Assembly (NCBI RefSeq): GCF_007752535.1
Contig: NZ_CP036427.1
Coordinates: 124,001-188,000, forward strand
Length of the DNA: 64,000 nucleotides
Direction of reading: 5' to 3'
Origin: Tautonia plasticadhaerens
Lineage (GTDB): Bacteria > Planctomycetota > Planctomycetia > Isosphaerales > Isosphaeraceae
How positions within the stretch are numbered: position 1 is the first letter of the stretch; each line of letters starts with the position of its first letter. This document shows positions 52,565 through 60,804 of this stretch, piece by piece. A model generated the notes under the pieces. That model was not told the origin of the DNA and did not search any database. It was given only the letters and a program-made list of their open reading frames with translations. The translations under genes and the position numbers were made by a program.

Positions 52565-53890
52565 GATCTCCTGCGGGGCCGGTACACGGCCGCGGTGGCC
52601 CGCATGGAGAGGGCCGGCATCCCGGTCCACCACCCCCTCCTGGCCCGCCTGAGGGCACGCTGGCCCGTCCTGCGGGCCTCCTTGATCGAGCGGGTGGACC
52701 GGGACTACGGCGTCTTCGCTGGGCCGACCTTCAGGGAGGCCCGCTGGGAGGCGTGGGTGCGGAGCCGGGGCATCGCATGGCCCGCACACGAGTCGGGCGG
52801 GTTGGCCCTCGACGACAATTTCAGGGCGATGGCCGTCGCCCACCCGGAGGTGGCTCCCATGTGGGAGCTACGCAAGACCCTCAACAAGTTACGGGTCGAT
52901 CGTCTTGCCGTCGGCCGGGATGGCCGGAACCGCACGCCGCTGCGTCCCTTCGCCTCCAAGACGGGCCGCAACCAGCCCAGCACGAGCCGGTTCATCTTCG
53001 GGGGGCCCGCATGGGTCCGGAGCCTCATCATCCCCGAGCCCGGTCAGGCCCTCGCCCACATCGACTACGCCCAGCAGGAGTTCGGGATCGCGGCGGCCCT
53101 CTCTGGCGACGCCGCGATGATGGCGGCGTACGCAAGCGGCGACCCCTACCTTGGGTTTGCGGGGCAAGCCGGGGCGGTCCCGAGCGGGGCAACCGGGGAG
53201 ACCCACAGCGAGCAACGCGAGCGGTTCAAGTTGTGTGCCCTGGGGATCCAGTATGGGATGGGGGCGAGGGCGCTCGCCCTGCTCATCGGCGGCACAGAGG
53301 GCCAGGCCCGCGAACTGATCGACAGCCACAAGACGGTCTACCGGCGGTACTGGGACTGGTCGAGGGCCACGGAGCGTGAGGCCCGCTCCAGCGGGTTGAT
53401 GCAATCCATCTTCGGGTGGCGTCTGAACGTTCGCGAGCACACCAGGGCCGGCACGATCCGGAACTTCCCACTCCAGGCCAACGGGGCGGAGATCCTGAGG
53501 CTGGCGTGCTGCCTGCTGATGGAACGAGGCATCCTGGTCTGCGCCCCGATCCACGACGCCGTCCTGATCGAAGGGCCTGCGGACCAGATCGATGAGGTGG
53601 TGGCCGCCGGCCAGGAGACGATGGCCGAGGCCGCCAGGATTGTGCTGGGCGGGTTCCCGCTGAGATCCGATGCCAGGGTCGTCCGATACCCGCACCGGTA
53701 CATGGACGAGCGAGGGACCCGGTTCTGGGAGGAGGTGTGCGGGATAATGGCCGAAACGAGGACATGTGCCATGTCCGGGGAGGGGACATGATCTGGACCC
53801 CTCCGGTGCCCATACGTCCCCTCTTTTGTCTCTCCTTCGACGAAGGGGAGGGAGTTTCCCCTGCCCTCCCACTGATCCGGATCCACAACC

Positions 53891-54304
53891 ATGAGTCTAC
53901 ACCCAGGTGATCTCCTCAGCCCAGCCAATCTCTCCCGGCTAAGGCTGACCGGCACTCCCGACCTCGATGGTGCCCAACCTCCGCCTACCCGTCCTCAGCG
54001 ACCTCGCGTGCCGGGCCAGTTCCTGAAGGGGCCGATCCCGCTGGACTGGCTGTCGGCCGCGGCCAGGCTGCCCGGCAAGGCCCCCCTGGCGGTCGCCCTG
54101 GCCATCCGATTCGAGTCGGGTCGGCGGGGCGACGCCGAGTCGGTCAAGGTAACCAACCCTCTGGTCGCCAGGCTCGGGGTGTCCCGCAAGTCCAAGTACG
54201 CCGCCCTCTCCGCCCTGGAGGGGGCCGGCCTCATCCGGGTGAGCCGGCAGCCCAAGAAGTCGGCGGTCGTCACGATCCTATCCAACCAGCAGAGCCACCC
54301 ATGA
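53891..54304 (+). CDS. Small winged-helix-like DNA-binding protein
   Basis: This 137-residue protein has a disordered, proline-rich N-terminus (to about residue 50). A helical segment (PLDWLSAAARLPGKAPLAVA) follows, then a winged-helix-like region with KVTNPLVARLGVSRKSKYAA, LSALEGAGLIRVSRQPKKSA. Its stop overlaps the ATG of the second primase as ATGA, so the two are translationally coupled. It follows the polymerase by about 100 bp. It probably regulates or assists replication of the element. The fold call is from the helix pattern only. Confidence 0.6.
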   Translation: MSLHPGDLLSPANLSRLRLTGTPDLDGAQPPPTRPQRPRVPGQFLKGPIPLDWLSAAARLPGKAPLAVALAIRFESGRRGDAESVKVTNPLVARLGVSRKSKYAALSALEGAGLIRVSRQPKKSAVVTILSNQQSHP

Positions 54305-55007
54305 CCATCGATGTTGACCCCAAGCCCGCACTCCGCCTGACCCGCGACCGGGTCCGGGACCGCCTCACCTTCCCTGCCCGCCACTTCCTCGAGCGAGGCT
54401 TCAGCCGAAAGATCCTCGACTCCTTCGACGTGGGCTACTCCGCGAAACGCGACCGGATCGTCGTGCCCCTGTACGACGAGGAGGGAATTCACTGCATCGG
54501 CGACACGTTCCGCTCCTACAAGCCGCCCTGCGGGACCTGCCGGAAGCATCATGACCCTGGCGTGCCCTGCAAATACGGGCAGCAGAAGTGGGGGATCATG
54601 AGGGGATTCGCGAAGCGAGCCTACCTCTACAACTATGCGGCGGCGCTTCGGGCGGACTCCCCGTTCGTCTTCCTGGTGGAGGGCCCGCCCGACGTCTGGA
54701 GGCTCGGCGAAGCCGGCTACGTCGGGGTGGCCCTGTTGGGCTCAAGCATGACCGACGAGCAGCATCGCAAGCAATGGCCCTCGACAAGGAGGTCCTGATC
54801 GCTATGGACAATGACGGACCGGGCCGCGCCGCGACAGAGAAGTTGAGGAGGGACCTCCCGTGCTTTCGGCATAACTTCTTCCCGATCCCTCTCCCTCACA
54901 AGGACTTCGGGGAGACGCCAGCCTCCATCCTTCGGGAGGCTGTCCACCATCTCCAATCGCAGACCGACATCGCGTCCCGCGGTCAGGCGTATCCTGCGCT
55001 CGGTTGA
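54301..55007 (+). pseudogene. Toprim-domain primase-like protein with a frameshift
   Basis: Frame A from ATG 54301 reads LERGFSRKILDSFDVGYSAK, RSYKPPCGTCRKHHDPGVPC and FVFLVEGPPDVWRLGEAGYV, then GSSMTDEQHRKQ. At about 54773 it runs out of frame and stops at 54798. The continuation LDKEVLIAMDNDGPGRAATE, with the Toprim DxD, is in the -1 frame and runs to TGA 55007. One missing A before ATGGCC would repair it. It is a paralogue of the first primase at 37938, lacking that protein's zinc-finger region. Confidence 0.75.
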
Positions 55008-55614
55008 CGGCCCCACCACCGTGCCCGGACCAGCCTTACGTCCGTCGAGCAGCACTACTGCCTCGGCGGGCCCCGAACGTCTCATGGGGACCGCCCGGCC
55101 ACCTGGTCGCGGCACCACAGGTCATCGGGTCTGCCTCGGAAGGAGGACTCCTTGCTCGGTCAGGTCCGCGAGGGTGGCCGAAGCGGCCCGCGACCCTACC
55201 GTGACTCGCCGCCAGAGAACCCGCCACAGCTACCCGTCGGGGGCGATGGCGGACACGAGTGACTGCGAGAGGCTTTGCGAGGTCTCCCGATGGGACGGAA
55301 GGTTGACTTAAAGCCGAGGCGTGCGGCGGCTCGTAATTGCCAGGAGGGATCGCCGAGGGGTTGGCCTCGGAGGAGGCAGCGGCGGATCGCGACTTCCTCG
55401 GCGGGGGAGGACGGGCGGTTGACGCGATCGGGCCAGTCGGGTGGGCAGTCGCGGGGCCAGAGAGTCAGTTTGGATCCGGGAGAGTCGGTCGGCGACGGAC
55501 CGGGGGGTGGATCATGGGTGGCTCAAGCCCGGTGCCCACGCCGCCACGGCGACCCACCGGTCGGGACTGGAGGCGATCGTCCCGGCACCCTCGCGCACCG
55601 ACGAGGCCGGGGCG
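55008..55614. other. Region without a recognisable gene at the island edge
   Basis: About 600 bases after the second primase contain several overlapping GC-rich frames, none with a recognisable domain or good ribosome site. The sequence is not obviously related to the neighbours on either side. It may be remnants of deleted cargo. Confidence 0.45.
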
Positions 55615-55752
55615 ATGACCGACGAGGACCGCCACGCCGAAGGGCCGGAGGAGGACGGGGCGGCACAGGCCGACGTCCCGGTCCCCGAAGCCGAACCGGT
55701 CCCGGGCCAGATGTCGGTGGAAGAGTTTCGGCAAGCCCTGGCCGCTCTCTAA
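55615..55752 (+). CDS. Small acidic 45-residue protein
   Basis: ATG 55615 opens MTDEDRHAEGPEEDGAAQAD and ends with the helix MSVEEFRQALAAL. The product is strongly acidic and protein-like. It ends 15 bp before a perfect hairpin (55768-55797), consistent with a real transcript end. No family is recognised. Confidence 0.45.
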   Translation: MTDEDRHAEGPEEDGAAQADVPVPEAEPVPGQMSVEEFRQALAAL

Positions 55753-55767
55753 GCGACTATGGGGCAT

Positions 55768-55797
55768 GGAGGGAGGGGGAGGGATGCCCCTCCCTCC
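55768..55797 (+). terminator. GC-rich perfect hairpin at a recombination junction
   Basis: GGAGGGAGGGG (55768-55778) pairs perfectly with CCCCTCCCTCC (55787-55797) across eight bases. It follows a small gene and immediately precedes the abrupt start of a truncated phosphoribosyltransferase, so it may be both terminator and breakpoint. Confidence 0.55.
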
Positions 55798-55799
55798 CT

Positions 55800-56660
55800 G
55801 CTCTGACCAACCACATCGGCACCGATACCGTCGCCGCCATCGACCTGATCGAGGATTACTACAACGGCGACGCGGAGCGTGAGCTGATCGGTTGCTCGGT
55901 CCCGGCGACGGAGCACAGCGTCATGTGCATGGGGACCTGCGAAGGGGAGATCGAGACATTCCGCCGCCTGATTACCCGGCTCTATCCGGCGGGTATCGTC
56001 TCCATCGTGTCTGATACATGGGATTTCTGGCAGGTCAACAACGGCTTCGCGGCGGAGCTGAAGCCCGAAATCCTCGCCCGCGAAGGCAAGCTGGTGTTCC
56101 GCCCCGACAGCGGCGATCCGGTCAGGATCATCTGCGGGGACCCGGATGCGCCAGCCGATTCACCGGCCTTCAAGGGGGCGGTGGAATGCCTGTGGGGCAT
56201 CTTCGGCGGCACGACCACCGAGAAGGGCTTCCGCGTGCTCGACGGCCATGTGGGCCTGATCTACGGGGATTCGATCACCCTGGCCCGCGCCGAGGCGATC
56301 CTGGCCGGGCTGGAGGCCAAAGGCATCGCATCGAACAACGTGGTGTTCGGCGTCGGTTCCTACACCTACCAGTACGCGACCCGCGACACATTCGGCTTCG
56401 CGGTCAAATCGACCTACGGTGAGATCAACGGGGGAGGCAGGGAAATCTACAAAGACCCGAAAACCGATGACGGCGTGAAGAAATCGGCGCGGGGGCTGCT
56501 CAAGGTGATGAACGTGGACGGGGTCTATTGCCTCGCCGACCGCCAGGAACTGATCGATGCTGATGATTGCAGCATGCAGAAGGTGTTCTGCGACGGGAAG
56601 CTCCTGATCGATGACAGCATCGCCGCCGTCCGCGCCCGGCTGACGAACAAGGCGGCATGA
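55800..56660 (+). pseudogene. Nicotinamide phosphoribosyltransferase, N-terminal part missing
   Basis: The frame carries the second half of a NAMPT/NadV-type enzyme, which makes NMN from nicotinamide and PRPP. Segments are HIGTDTVAAIDLIEDYYNGD, VPATEHSVMCMGTCEG, VSDTWDFWQVNNGFAAELKP, FRPDSGDPVRIICGDP, GLIYGDSITLARAEAILAGL and FGVGSYTYQYATRDTFGFAV, including PRPP- and nicotinamide-binding residues. About 286 residues remain of the usual 460-490; roughly 190 N-terminal residues are absent and the upstream DNA is unrelated. No start codon suits the frame. Such genes are common in phages and plasmids. Its stop overlaps the next start as ATGA. Confidence 0.85.
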
Positions 56661-57421
56661 CGCGCGAAGAGTTGCGGCTCATCTGCGACTCTCTCGACCC
56701 AGGCGGTCAGTCGAAGCTCGCCCGGATGCTCAATGTCGATCCTCGTACTATCCGCCGGAAGCTCTCCGGGGCGTCGAGGATCAGCCGGGCGGACGAACTG
56801 GCGATCCTGAAGGCGGTGGAGATGGTCGTGGATCGAGGCGGAGGATGCCCGCCACCGGAAGAGGGCGATTTTCCCGTCTCGTCGATGCTATCGGCACAAG
56901 CCCTACGACCCGGCTCAACCGCAGCGGAATGGGGCGATGGCCGCCGCGTCATCGTGTCGATTGTCCAACCCGGATGCCCCTCATCGCCCGCCCAGGGAGG
57001 ACTCAGGATGAGTCGCCTCATCTTCCCCGCGCTCGCCGTCTCCATGCTCTCCGGGTGCAGCGTGCTGGAGCGCGTCGACATGACCATCCAGCGGCTCGAC
57101 ACCGCGAATCACCAGCTGGCGGTAGCAAACCAGCAGATCGCCATCGCCAACCGGCAGTCGGTCGAATCCCAGGCCCTGATGGCCGAGTCGAATCGCCTGG
57201 TCGTCGAATCCCAGCGTCAGATGGCAGCCAGCATCGAGCAGGTCGCCCAGTCCAACGGCAAGATCGACGTCTCGAACGCGAACATGGAGGCGACGCTCGC
57301 GGAGATGGAGGCATCGCGTGCGGGCATTGCGCGCAGCAATGCGCTGATGACCGAGATGAACGAGAAGATGGGGACGATGATCCAGACGCTCCAGAAGATC
57401 CCCGGCTTGAATCCGCAGTAG
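56657..57421 (+). CDS. Helix-turn-helix protein in frame with a downstream lipoprotein
   Basis: ATG 56657 overlaps the NAMPT stop. Residues 1-60 (REELRLICDSLDPGGQSKLA, RMLNVDPRTIRRKLSGASRI) look like a lambda-repressor-like helix-turn-helix, typical of phage genes. The frame then runs without a stop through a low-complexity linker into the lipoprotein that can start on its own at 57008. Natural relatives would be expected to stop soon after the helix-turn-helix domain, so a lost stop or an indel is likely. As written the product is 254 residues. Confidence 0.5.
   Translation: MTREELRLICDSLDPGGQSKLARMLNVDPRTIRRKLSGASRISRADELAILKAVEMVVDRGGGCPPPEEGDFPVSSMLSAQALRPGSTAAEWGDGRRVIVSIVQPGCPSSPAQGGLRMSRLIFPALAVSMLSGCSVLERVDMTIQRLDTANHQLAVANQQIAIANRQSVESQALMAESNRLVVESQRQMAASIEQVAQSNGKIDVSNANMEATLAEMEASRAGIARSNALMTEMNEKMGTMIQTLQKIPGLNPQ
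57008..57421 (+). CDS. Lipoprotein with coiled-coil repeats
   Basis: ATG 57008 has GGGAGGAC seven bases upstream, strong evidence for an independent start. The product is 137 residues: a lipoprotein signal with lipobox LSGC, then a long coiled coil made of repeats such as ANQQIAIANRQSVESQALMA, ESNRLVVESQRQMAASIEQV and IDVSNANMEATLAEMEAS. Such short coiled-coil lipoproteins resemble Lpp-type or phage spanin-like proteins. A spanin role would fit the phage-like surroundings but is not shown. Confidence 0.65.
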   Translation: MSRLIFPALAVSMLSGCSVLERVDMTIQRLDTANHQLAVANQQIAIANRQSVESQALMAESNRLVVESQRQMAASIEQVAQSNGKIDVSNANMEATLAEMEASRAGIARSNALMTEMNEKMGTMIQTLQKIPGLNPQ

Positions 57422-57526
57422 GCTTGGCGACGAAGCGGCACCATTCGCCGCTGGCTGGCCGGGAAGTCGCGGATACCTCTCGCGGTCGCGGAGCTGCTGC
57501 ATGATCGGTTCGTTGCCCGATAGTAC

Positions 57527-57548
57527 GGGTAGCCGCCGCTGGCTACCC
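57527..57548 (+). terminator. 8-bp hairpin terminator
   Basis: GGGTAGCC (57527-57534) and GGCTACCC (57541-57548) form a perfect stem with loop GCCGCT. It lies 106 bases after the lipoprotein stop, between convergent genes, so it could serve both strands. Confidence 0.6.
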
Positions 57549-57695
57549 GTCATCATCCCCTTGCACGGTTTTTGCACTTACACTGCGTAAAATAAGGACT
57601 TAGGGCAAAACCCATTGGAGCGTGTCCCGCTATGCAACGCGACGGTGAGGCTCATATCCTCTGATCGATCCGCTCCGGCATGCGGACCGAGTACC

Positions 57696-58432
57696 TCACC
57701 CCCTCCGCTGTCCGCAATGCTCCCGCATCCCGCACGACCGGCACTGGGCGGGCCGCGGATTCACCGGGATCGCTTCGTCCACCTGCCTGCGTGCCGCCCG
57801 AATCTGATCGGCCACATCCAGCACCCAAGTACGCAGCTCCTCCGTATTCTCTATTTTCACCCGCTCGCCATTTCCCGTCACGATGAAGCCGTGCGGCGGT
57901 CTGACGCCGGTCGTCTCCTCGATCAGCAGGAAGTAGACGCCCATCTACGCCCGGTGCGAGTCGTAGACCCGCCGGGCGGATTTCCATTCCTCCGGGATGC
58001 CGCCCTCGATGATCCGACCCGGCCTGCCAGCCAGCCCCAGCCGCGCCGAGTAGAGGTTCCGGCTATCCAGATCGAGCGTTCGGCCCTGCCCCAGCCCGCG
58101 CCGCTCCCGCACGCCCCTGCCGATCAGGATCAGCAGCAGGCCGAGTACCAGGGCGGCGGCAACGATCAGCCAGGGCATCATCGGGTCAGCAGCCAGAGCA
58201 TCGCCGCCAGGATCACGGCGAGAACGATCAGGACGCGGCCGAGCGAGATGGAGCCGCCGGCCACCCGTTCAGCGGTCGCCTTGGCTTCGTGGTGCCGGGT
58301 ACCGGCGGCAAGCGCCGGACGATTGCCGGGCGGCAGCTTCAGGCCATCCCGCAGCCGCCAGGATTCCGGGCAGAACACGAAGTTCGCGATCTCGCTGGCG
58401 GTGACGGTCTCGGATCGATCTGCGTGGCTCAT
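57696..58432 (-). pseudogene. Membrane Cas4-like (PD-(D/E)XK) nuclease, split
   Basis: Part A (58432-58178) has TASEIANFVFCPESWRL with the first iron-sulfur Cys, the GxRHH motif and a membrane helix. Part B starts at ATG 58181 (ATGA overlap) with another membrane helix, then LYSARLGLAGRPGRIIEGGI, where the metal-binding Asp expected after GRP is Gly, and the catalytic PEEWKSA. TAG 57945-57947 then replaces the Gln of the QxxxY motif (HRA-stop-MGVYFLL). The same frame continues to CRSCGMREHCGQ, the last three cysteines. Intact relatives are Cas4/Dna2-like exonucleases. There is no CRISPR array or cas operon here. Confidence 0.7.
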
Positions 58433-58480
58433 GGCCCCATTATGGCGTCATCGACCTGCGAGCGCCAGCGTATCTCTCGT

Positions 58481-58951
58481 TCAAATCCGCTGATCGATCA
58501 GCACCGGCATCCGCTCCGCCCCGGTCATGATCCTGTAGTAGTGGCTGGCGGGCTCGCAGAGCATGTACGCCACCGCCCAGCCGCGCTCATCCGGCACCAG
58601 CAGCCCCCGGATGCCCGTCTCGATCAGGTACCACACGCCCCGGCGCTCCAGGCCGTAGGACGCGGGTATCTCGACCGGGATGGCCCCGCTGTCCCGCCAC
58701 CCGCCGTCCTTCACCGTCTGCTGCCACGTCCAGCCGGTGCGCGGCAGGCGGCGGCTCTGGCCCCGGCTGTTGCCCCAGCGCGCGACCTGGAGCCTCCCGT
58801 CGCGCCAGATCGGCAGGCACGGCCTGCGGTCGCGGAACAGGAAGCGGTACTCGGCCTGCCCGCCGCGCGTGTAGCGGCGGTGCGCCATCCCGAATCGCCC
58901 GATCAACTCCGTGGGCAGGTTGCTCTCCGTCACGGCGATTCCGAGGCACAC
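58481..58951 (-). CDS. SRAP-like (HMCES/YedK-type) protein
   Basis: I chose GTG 58949-58951 because it yields MCLGIAVTES, placing a cysteine at position 2 as in SRAP proteins, and AGGAAG lies eight bases upstream. The 156-residue product also contains LPIWRDGRLQVARWGNSRGQ, GVWYLIETGIRGLLV and ASHYYRIMTGAERMPVLI. These resemble the NAR, catalytic Glu and terminal H-RMP segments of the family. The His before RMP is not obvious, so it is a divergent member. SRAP proteins crosslink to abasic sites in single-stranded DNA. It is divergent from the Y-family polymerase, and the 58-bp gap presumably holds both promoters. Confidence 0.6.
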   Translation of the reverse strand: MCLGIAVTESNLPTELIGRFGMAHRRYTRGGQAEYRFLFRDRRPCLPIWRDGRLQVARWGNSRGQSRRLPRTGWTWQQTVKDGGWRDSGAIPVEIPASYGLERRGVWYLIETGIRGLLVPDERGWAVAYMLCEPASHYYRIMTGAERMPVLIDQRI

Positions 58952-59009
58952 GTCGGGTCTTCCTGCCCTCTGCCTTGACTGTTCGTGCGTGCATAGTACG
59001 CTTCTGTCC

Positions 59010-60233
59010 ATGCGGCGCCAAGGCCCGGTCGGACATGTCGACGCCGACGCGTTTTACGTCGCGGCGGAGCGGGTGCGGTACGCCCACCTGGCCGGGATGC
59101 CGGTCGGCGTCCTGGGGAATCAGGGCGCGTGCGTCATCGCCAAGAGCTACGAGATGAAGGCGACCGGCGTCGGCACTGGGATGCCGATCTGGGACGCGAT
59201 GAAGCTCTGCCCCGAGGGGATCTACGTCAAGCGCGACTTCCGCTGGTACGAGGTGCTCTCGCGGCTGATGCTGGAGACGATGCGGGAGCTGTCGCCCCGC
59301 GTCGAGTATTACTCCATCGACGAGTTCTTCTTCGAGGCGGCGAAGCCCCCGGCGGGCGACTATCAGGATTACGCCGTCCTGGTCCGGGACCGGCTCATGG
59401 ATCGCATCCGGGTCCCCGTGACCGTGGGCATCGCCCGGACCCGCACGCTCGCCAAGCTGATCAGCGACACCGCCAAGCCTTTCGGGGCGCTGGCCATCCT
59501 CGACAAGGCGGCGGAGGAGTCGCTGCTCGCGGCACGCCCGGTCACCGATGTGACGGGCATCGCGGGCAGGAGGGAGAAGCGGCTGCTGCCCTGGGGTATC
59601 CGCACCTGCCTCGACCTGGCGAAATCCGACCGGCGGCTGATCCGCGGCCTACTGACCGCCAGCGGCGAGGCGTTGTGGTGGGAATTGAACGGCGACCCCG
59701 TGATCCCGATCAATGCAGAACGGACGCCGCACAAGGTGATCTCACGCGGCGGCAGCTTCGGCGATCCGACCGACAAGCCGGACGTGCTCTGGGCCTGGCT
59801 GGTGCGGAACCTAGAGCGGATGGTCGAGGAGCTGCTCTACCACCGGGTGCTGGCCGGGCGCGTAGCGGTCTGGGTCGGCTACCGCGACGGGCATGCCGGG
59901 GAGGGTCACGCGACGCTCGAAGTGCCGACCGATCGCTTCGACGTGCTGCTCGACACCTTCCGTCCCTGCCTGCGGCGGGCGTGGGTGCCGAGGGCGCTGG
60001 CCTCCCGGATGCACCTGTTCGCGGAGGACATGCGGCCCCATGCGCCGCGCCAGCTCGGGCTGTTCGACGGGCTCGACGCCGAGGATGCGGCGACGGCCGT
60101 GAAGCAGGCCGTCAATGGCCGGCACGGTCGAATCGCGCTCAGGAGCGCCGCGACGCTGCCCCTGGGCCCGATCTACGCGGACCGGGCCAACGGGTATGAC
60201 ATCTGTGACGTGCGCGGGAAGACGTGCTTCTGA
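59010..60233 (+). CDS. Y-family DNA polymerase
   Basis: This 407-residue protein starts at ATG 59010 (MRRQGPVGHVDADAFYVAAE). The palm has the metal-binding Asp in VDADAFYVAAERV and the SIDE signature in YYSIDEFFFEAA. A helix-hairpin-helix region (GIAGRREKRLLPWGIRTCLD) follows. The little-finger domain ends with PRQLGLF, a clamp-binding-like motif. It resembles UmuC/DinB-type translesion polymerases. With the SRAP-like gene divergently opposite, it forms a plausible DNA-damage tolerance pair. It contains no frameshift or stop. Confidence 0.92.
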   Translation: MRRQGPVGHVDADAFYVAAERVRYAHLAGMPVGVLGNQGACVIAKSYEMKATGVGTGMPIWDAMKLCPEGIYVKRDFRWYEVLSRLMLETMRELSPRVEYYSIDEFFFEAAKPPAGDYQDYAVLVRDRLMDRIRVPVTVGIARTRTLAKLISDTAKPFGALAILDKAAEESLLAARPVTDVTGIAGRREKRLLPWGIRTCLDLAKSDRRLIRGLLTASGEALWWELNGDPVIPINAERTPHKVISRGGSFGDPTDKPDVLWAWLVRNLERMVEELLYHRVLAGRVAVWVGYRDGHAGEGHATLEVPTDRFDVLLDTFRPCLRRAWVPRALASRMHLFAEDMRPHAPRQLGLFDGLDAEDAATAVKQAVNGRHGRIALRSAATLPLGPIYADRANGYDICDVRGKTCF

Positions 60234-60234
60234 T

Positions 60235-60411
60235 TCACCGCGACGGCGGCGGGATCGGGATCGATGGGGTCGCCAGCTGCGGTGCATCCGGCGGCCTCGC
60301 CACGACCGAGGTGACCAGCATGTCGTACATGCAGATGACCGCCGCCTGCAAGTCCTTCCGCTCCAGCCCCTCGACCGCCGGGCGTGCCTTCTGATTCTCT
60401 CTCCGCTTCAT
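60235..60411 (-). CDS. Small 58-residue protein
   Basis: ATG 60409-60411 has GGAGG six bases upstream (GGAGGCGAACG), a strong ribosome site. The product starts MKRRENQKARPAVEGLERKD and continues with a short helix (LQAAVICMYDMLVTSV) and a proline-rich tail (IPIPPPS). The stop is one base from that of the convergent Y-family polymerase. Function unknown. Confidence 0.6.
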   Translation of the reverse strand: MKRRENQKARPAVEGLERKDLQAAVICMYDMLVTSVVARPPDAPQLATPSIPIPPPSR

Positions 60412-60480
60412 CGTTCGCCTCCGGGTTGGGGAATCGGTCCCTACCCGGATCTCGCGAAGTGGGTCCGCCCTGCGACAGAT

Positions 60481-60804
60481 TCAGCGCTCCTCTTCCAGCC
60501 AGATCGTCGTTTCGCTGCGACCCCCATCGGTCCGCAGGTAGAAGACCACGCCCTCCCAGCTGTGCCGCGTCCGGAACGGCTCGCCCTCGATGCACCGGGC
60601 ATAAGCATGGCAGCGGACAGCCCGGCTCAGCGCGTCGCGGGGAATGGCGGCCATGGCGTCGGACGTGGCGACGAGCGTGCCAAGGCGGGCGTGGGACTGG
60701 ACGGCGAGCATGGCTATCGACTCCCGGACCCTGATGGGCAGCGGAGTTCGCTGCATCCATGCGGGAGGTACGCACGCCGGCAATTTCCAGTTCACCGCGC
60801 CCAT
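60481..60804 (-). CDS. Uncharacterised small protein
   Basis: The frame is open from 60882, but ATG 60804 (MGAVNWKLPACVPPAWMQRT) gives the most protein-like start; no strong ribosome site supports either. The 107-residue product contains RESIAMLAVQSHARLGTLVA, IPRDALSRAVRCHAYARCIE and VVFYLRTDGGRSETTIWLEE. I do not recognise it. It lies between the phage-like segment and the planctomycete VCBS gene. Confidence 0.45.
   Translation of the reverse strand: MGAVNWKLPACVPPAWMQRTPLPIRVRESIAMLAVQSHARLGTLVATSDAMAAIPRDALSRAVRCHAYARCIEGEPFRTRHSWEGVVFYLRTDGGRSETTIWLEEER

Larger units (their letters stand above)
50284..53791 (+). pseudogene. Family A DNA polymerase with exonuclease-like half, split by IS1182
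   Basis: The left part (start uncertain: GTG 50284 or TTG 50356) is an exonuclease-like domain with TIWVTAFEYDRPPGE, LLVAYDAPATLGCFLSLGW and LEAEFRCRLSGLDQL. The first catalytic Asp expected in xDFE reads Ala. The right part (52565-53791) is the polymerase: motif A LAHIDYAQQEFGIAAALSGD, motif B RERFKLCALGIQYG, motif C CAPIHDAVLIEGP; all key residues are present. IS1182 sits between. Deleting it with one GATC leaves the halves one base out of frame, so there is an additional indel. Intact relatives are replicon-encoded PolA-like enzymes. Confidence 0.82.

Noticed and set aside
57560-57600. Promoter-like TTGCAC...TAAAAT in the AT-rich stretch after the lipoprotein
   Set aside because: Spacing between candidate -35 and -10 boxes is 10 or 21 bases, not near 17, and no gene follows on the plus strand.
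57696-58432. CRISPR-Cas locus suggested by the Cas4-like gene
   Set aside because: No repeat-spacer array and no cas1, cas2 or effector gene occurs anywhere in the window.
58950-59010. GTTCGTGCGTGCATAGTACG between the SRAP-like and polymerase genes as an SOS/LexA box
   Set aside because: It does not contain a second GTTC at the alphaproteobacterial spacing and does not match the Gram-positive box; too weak to report.
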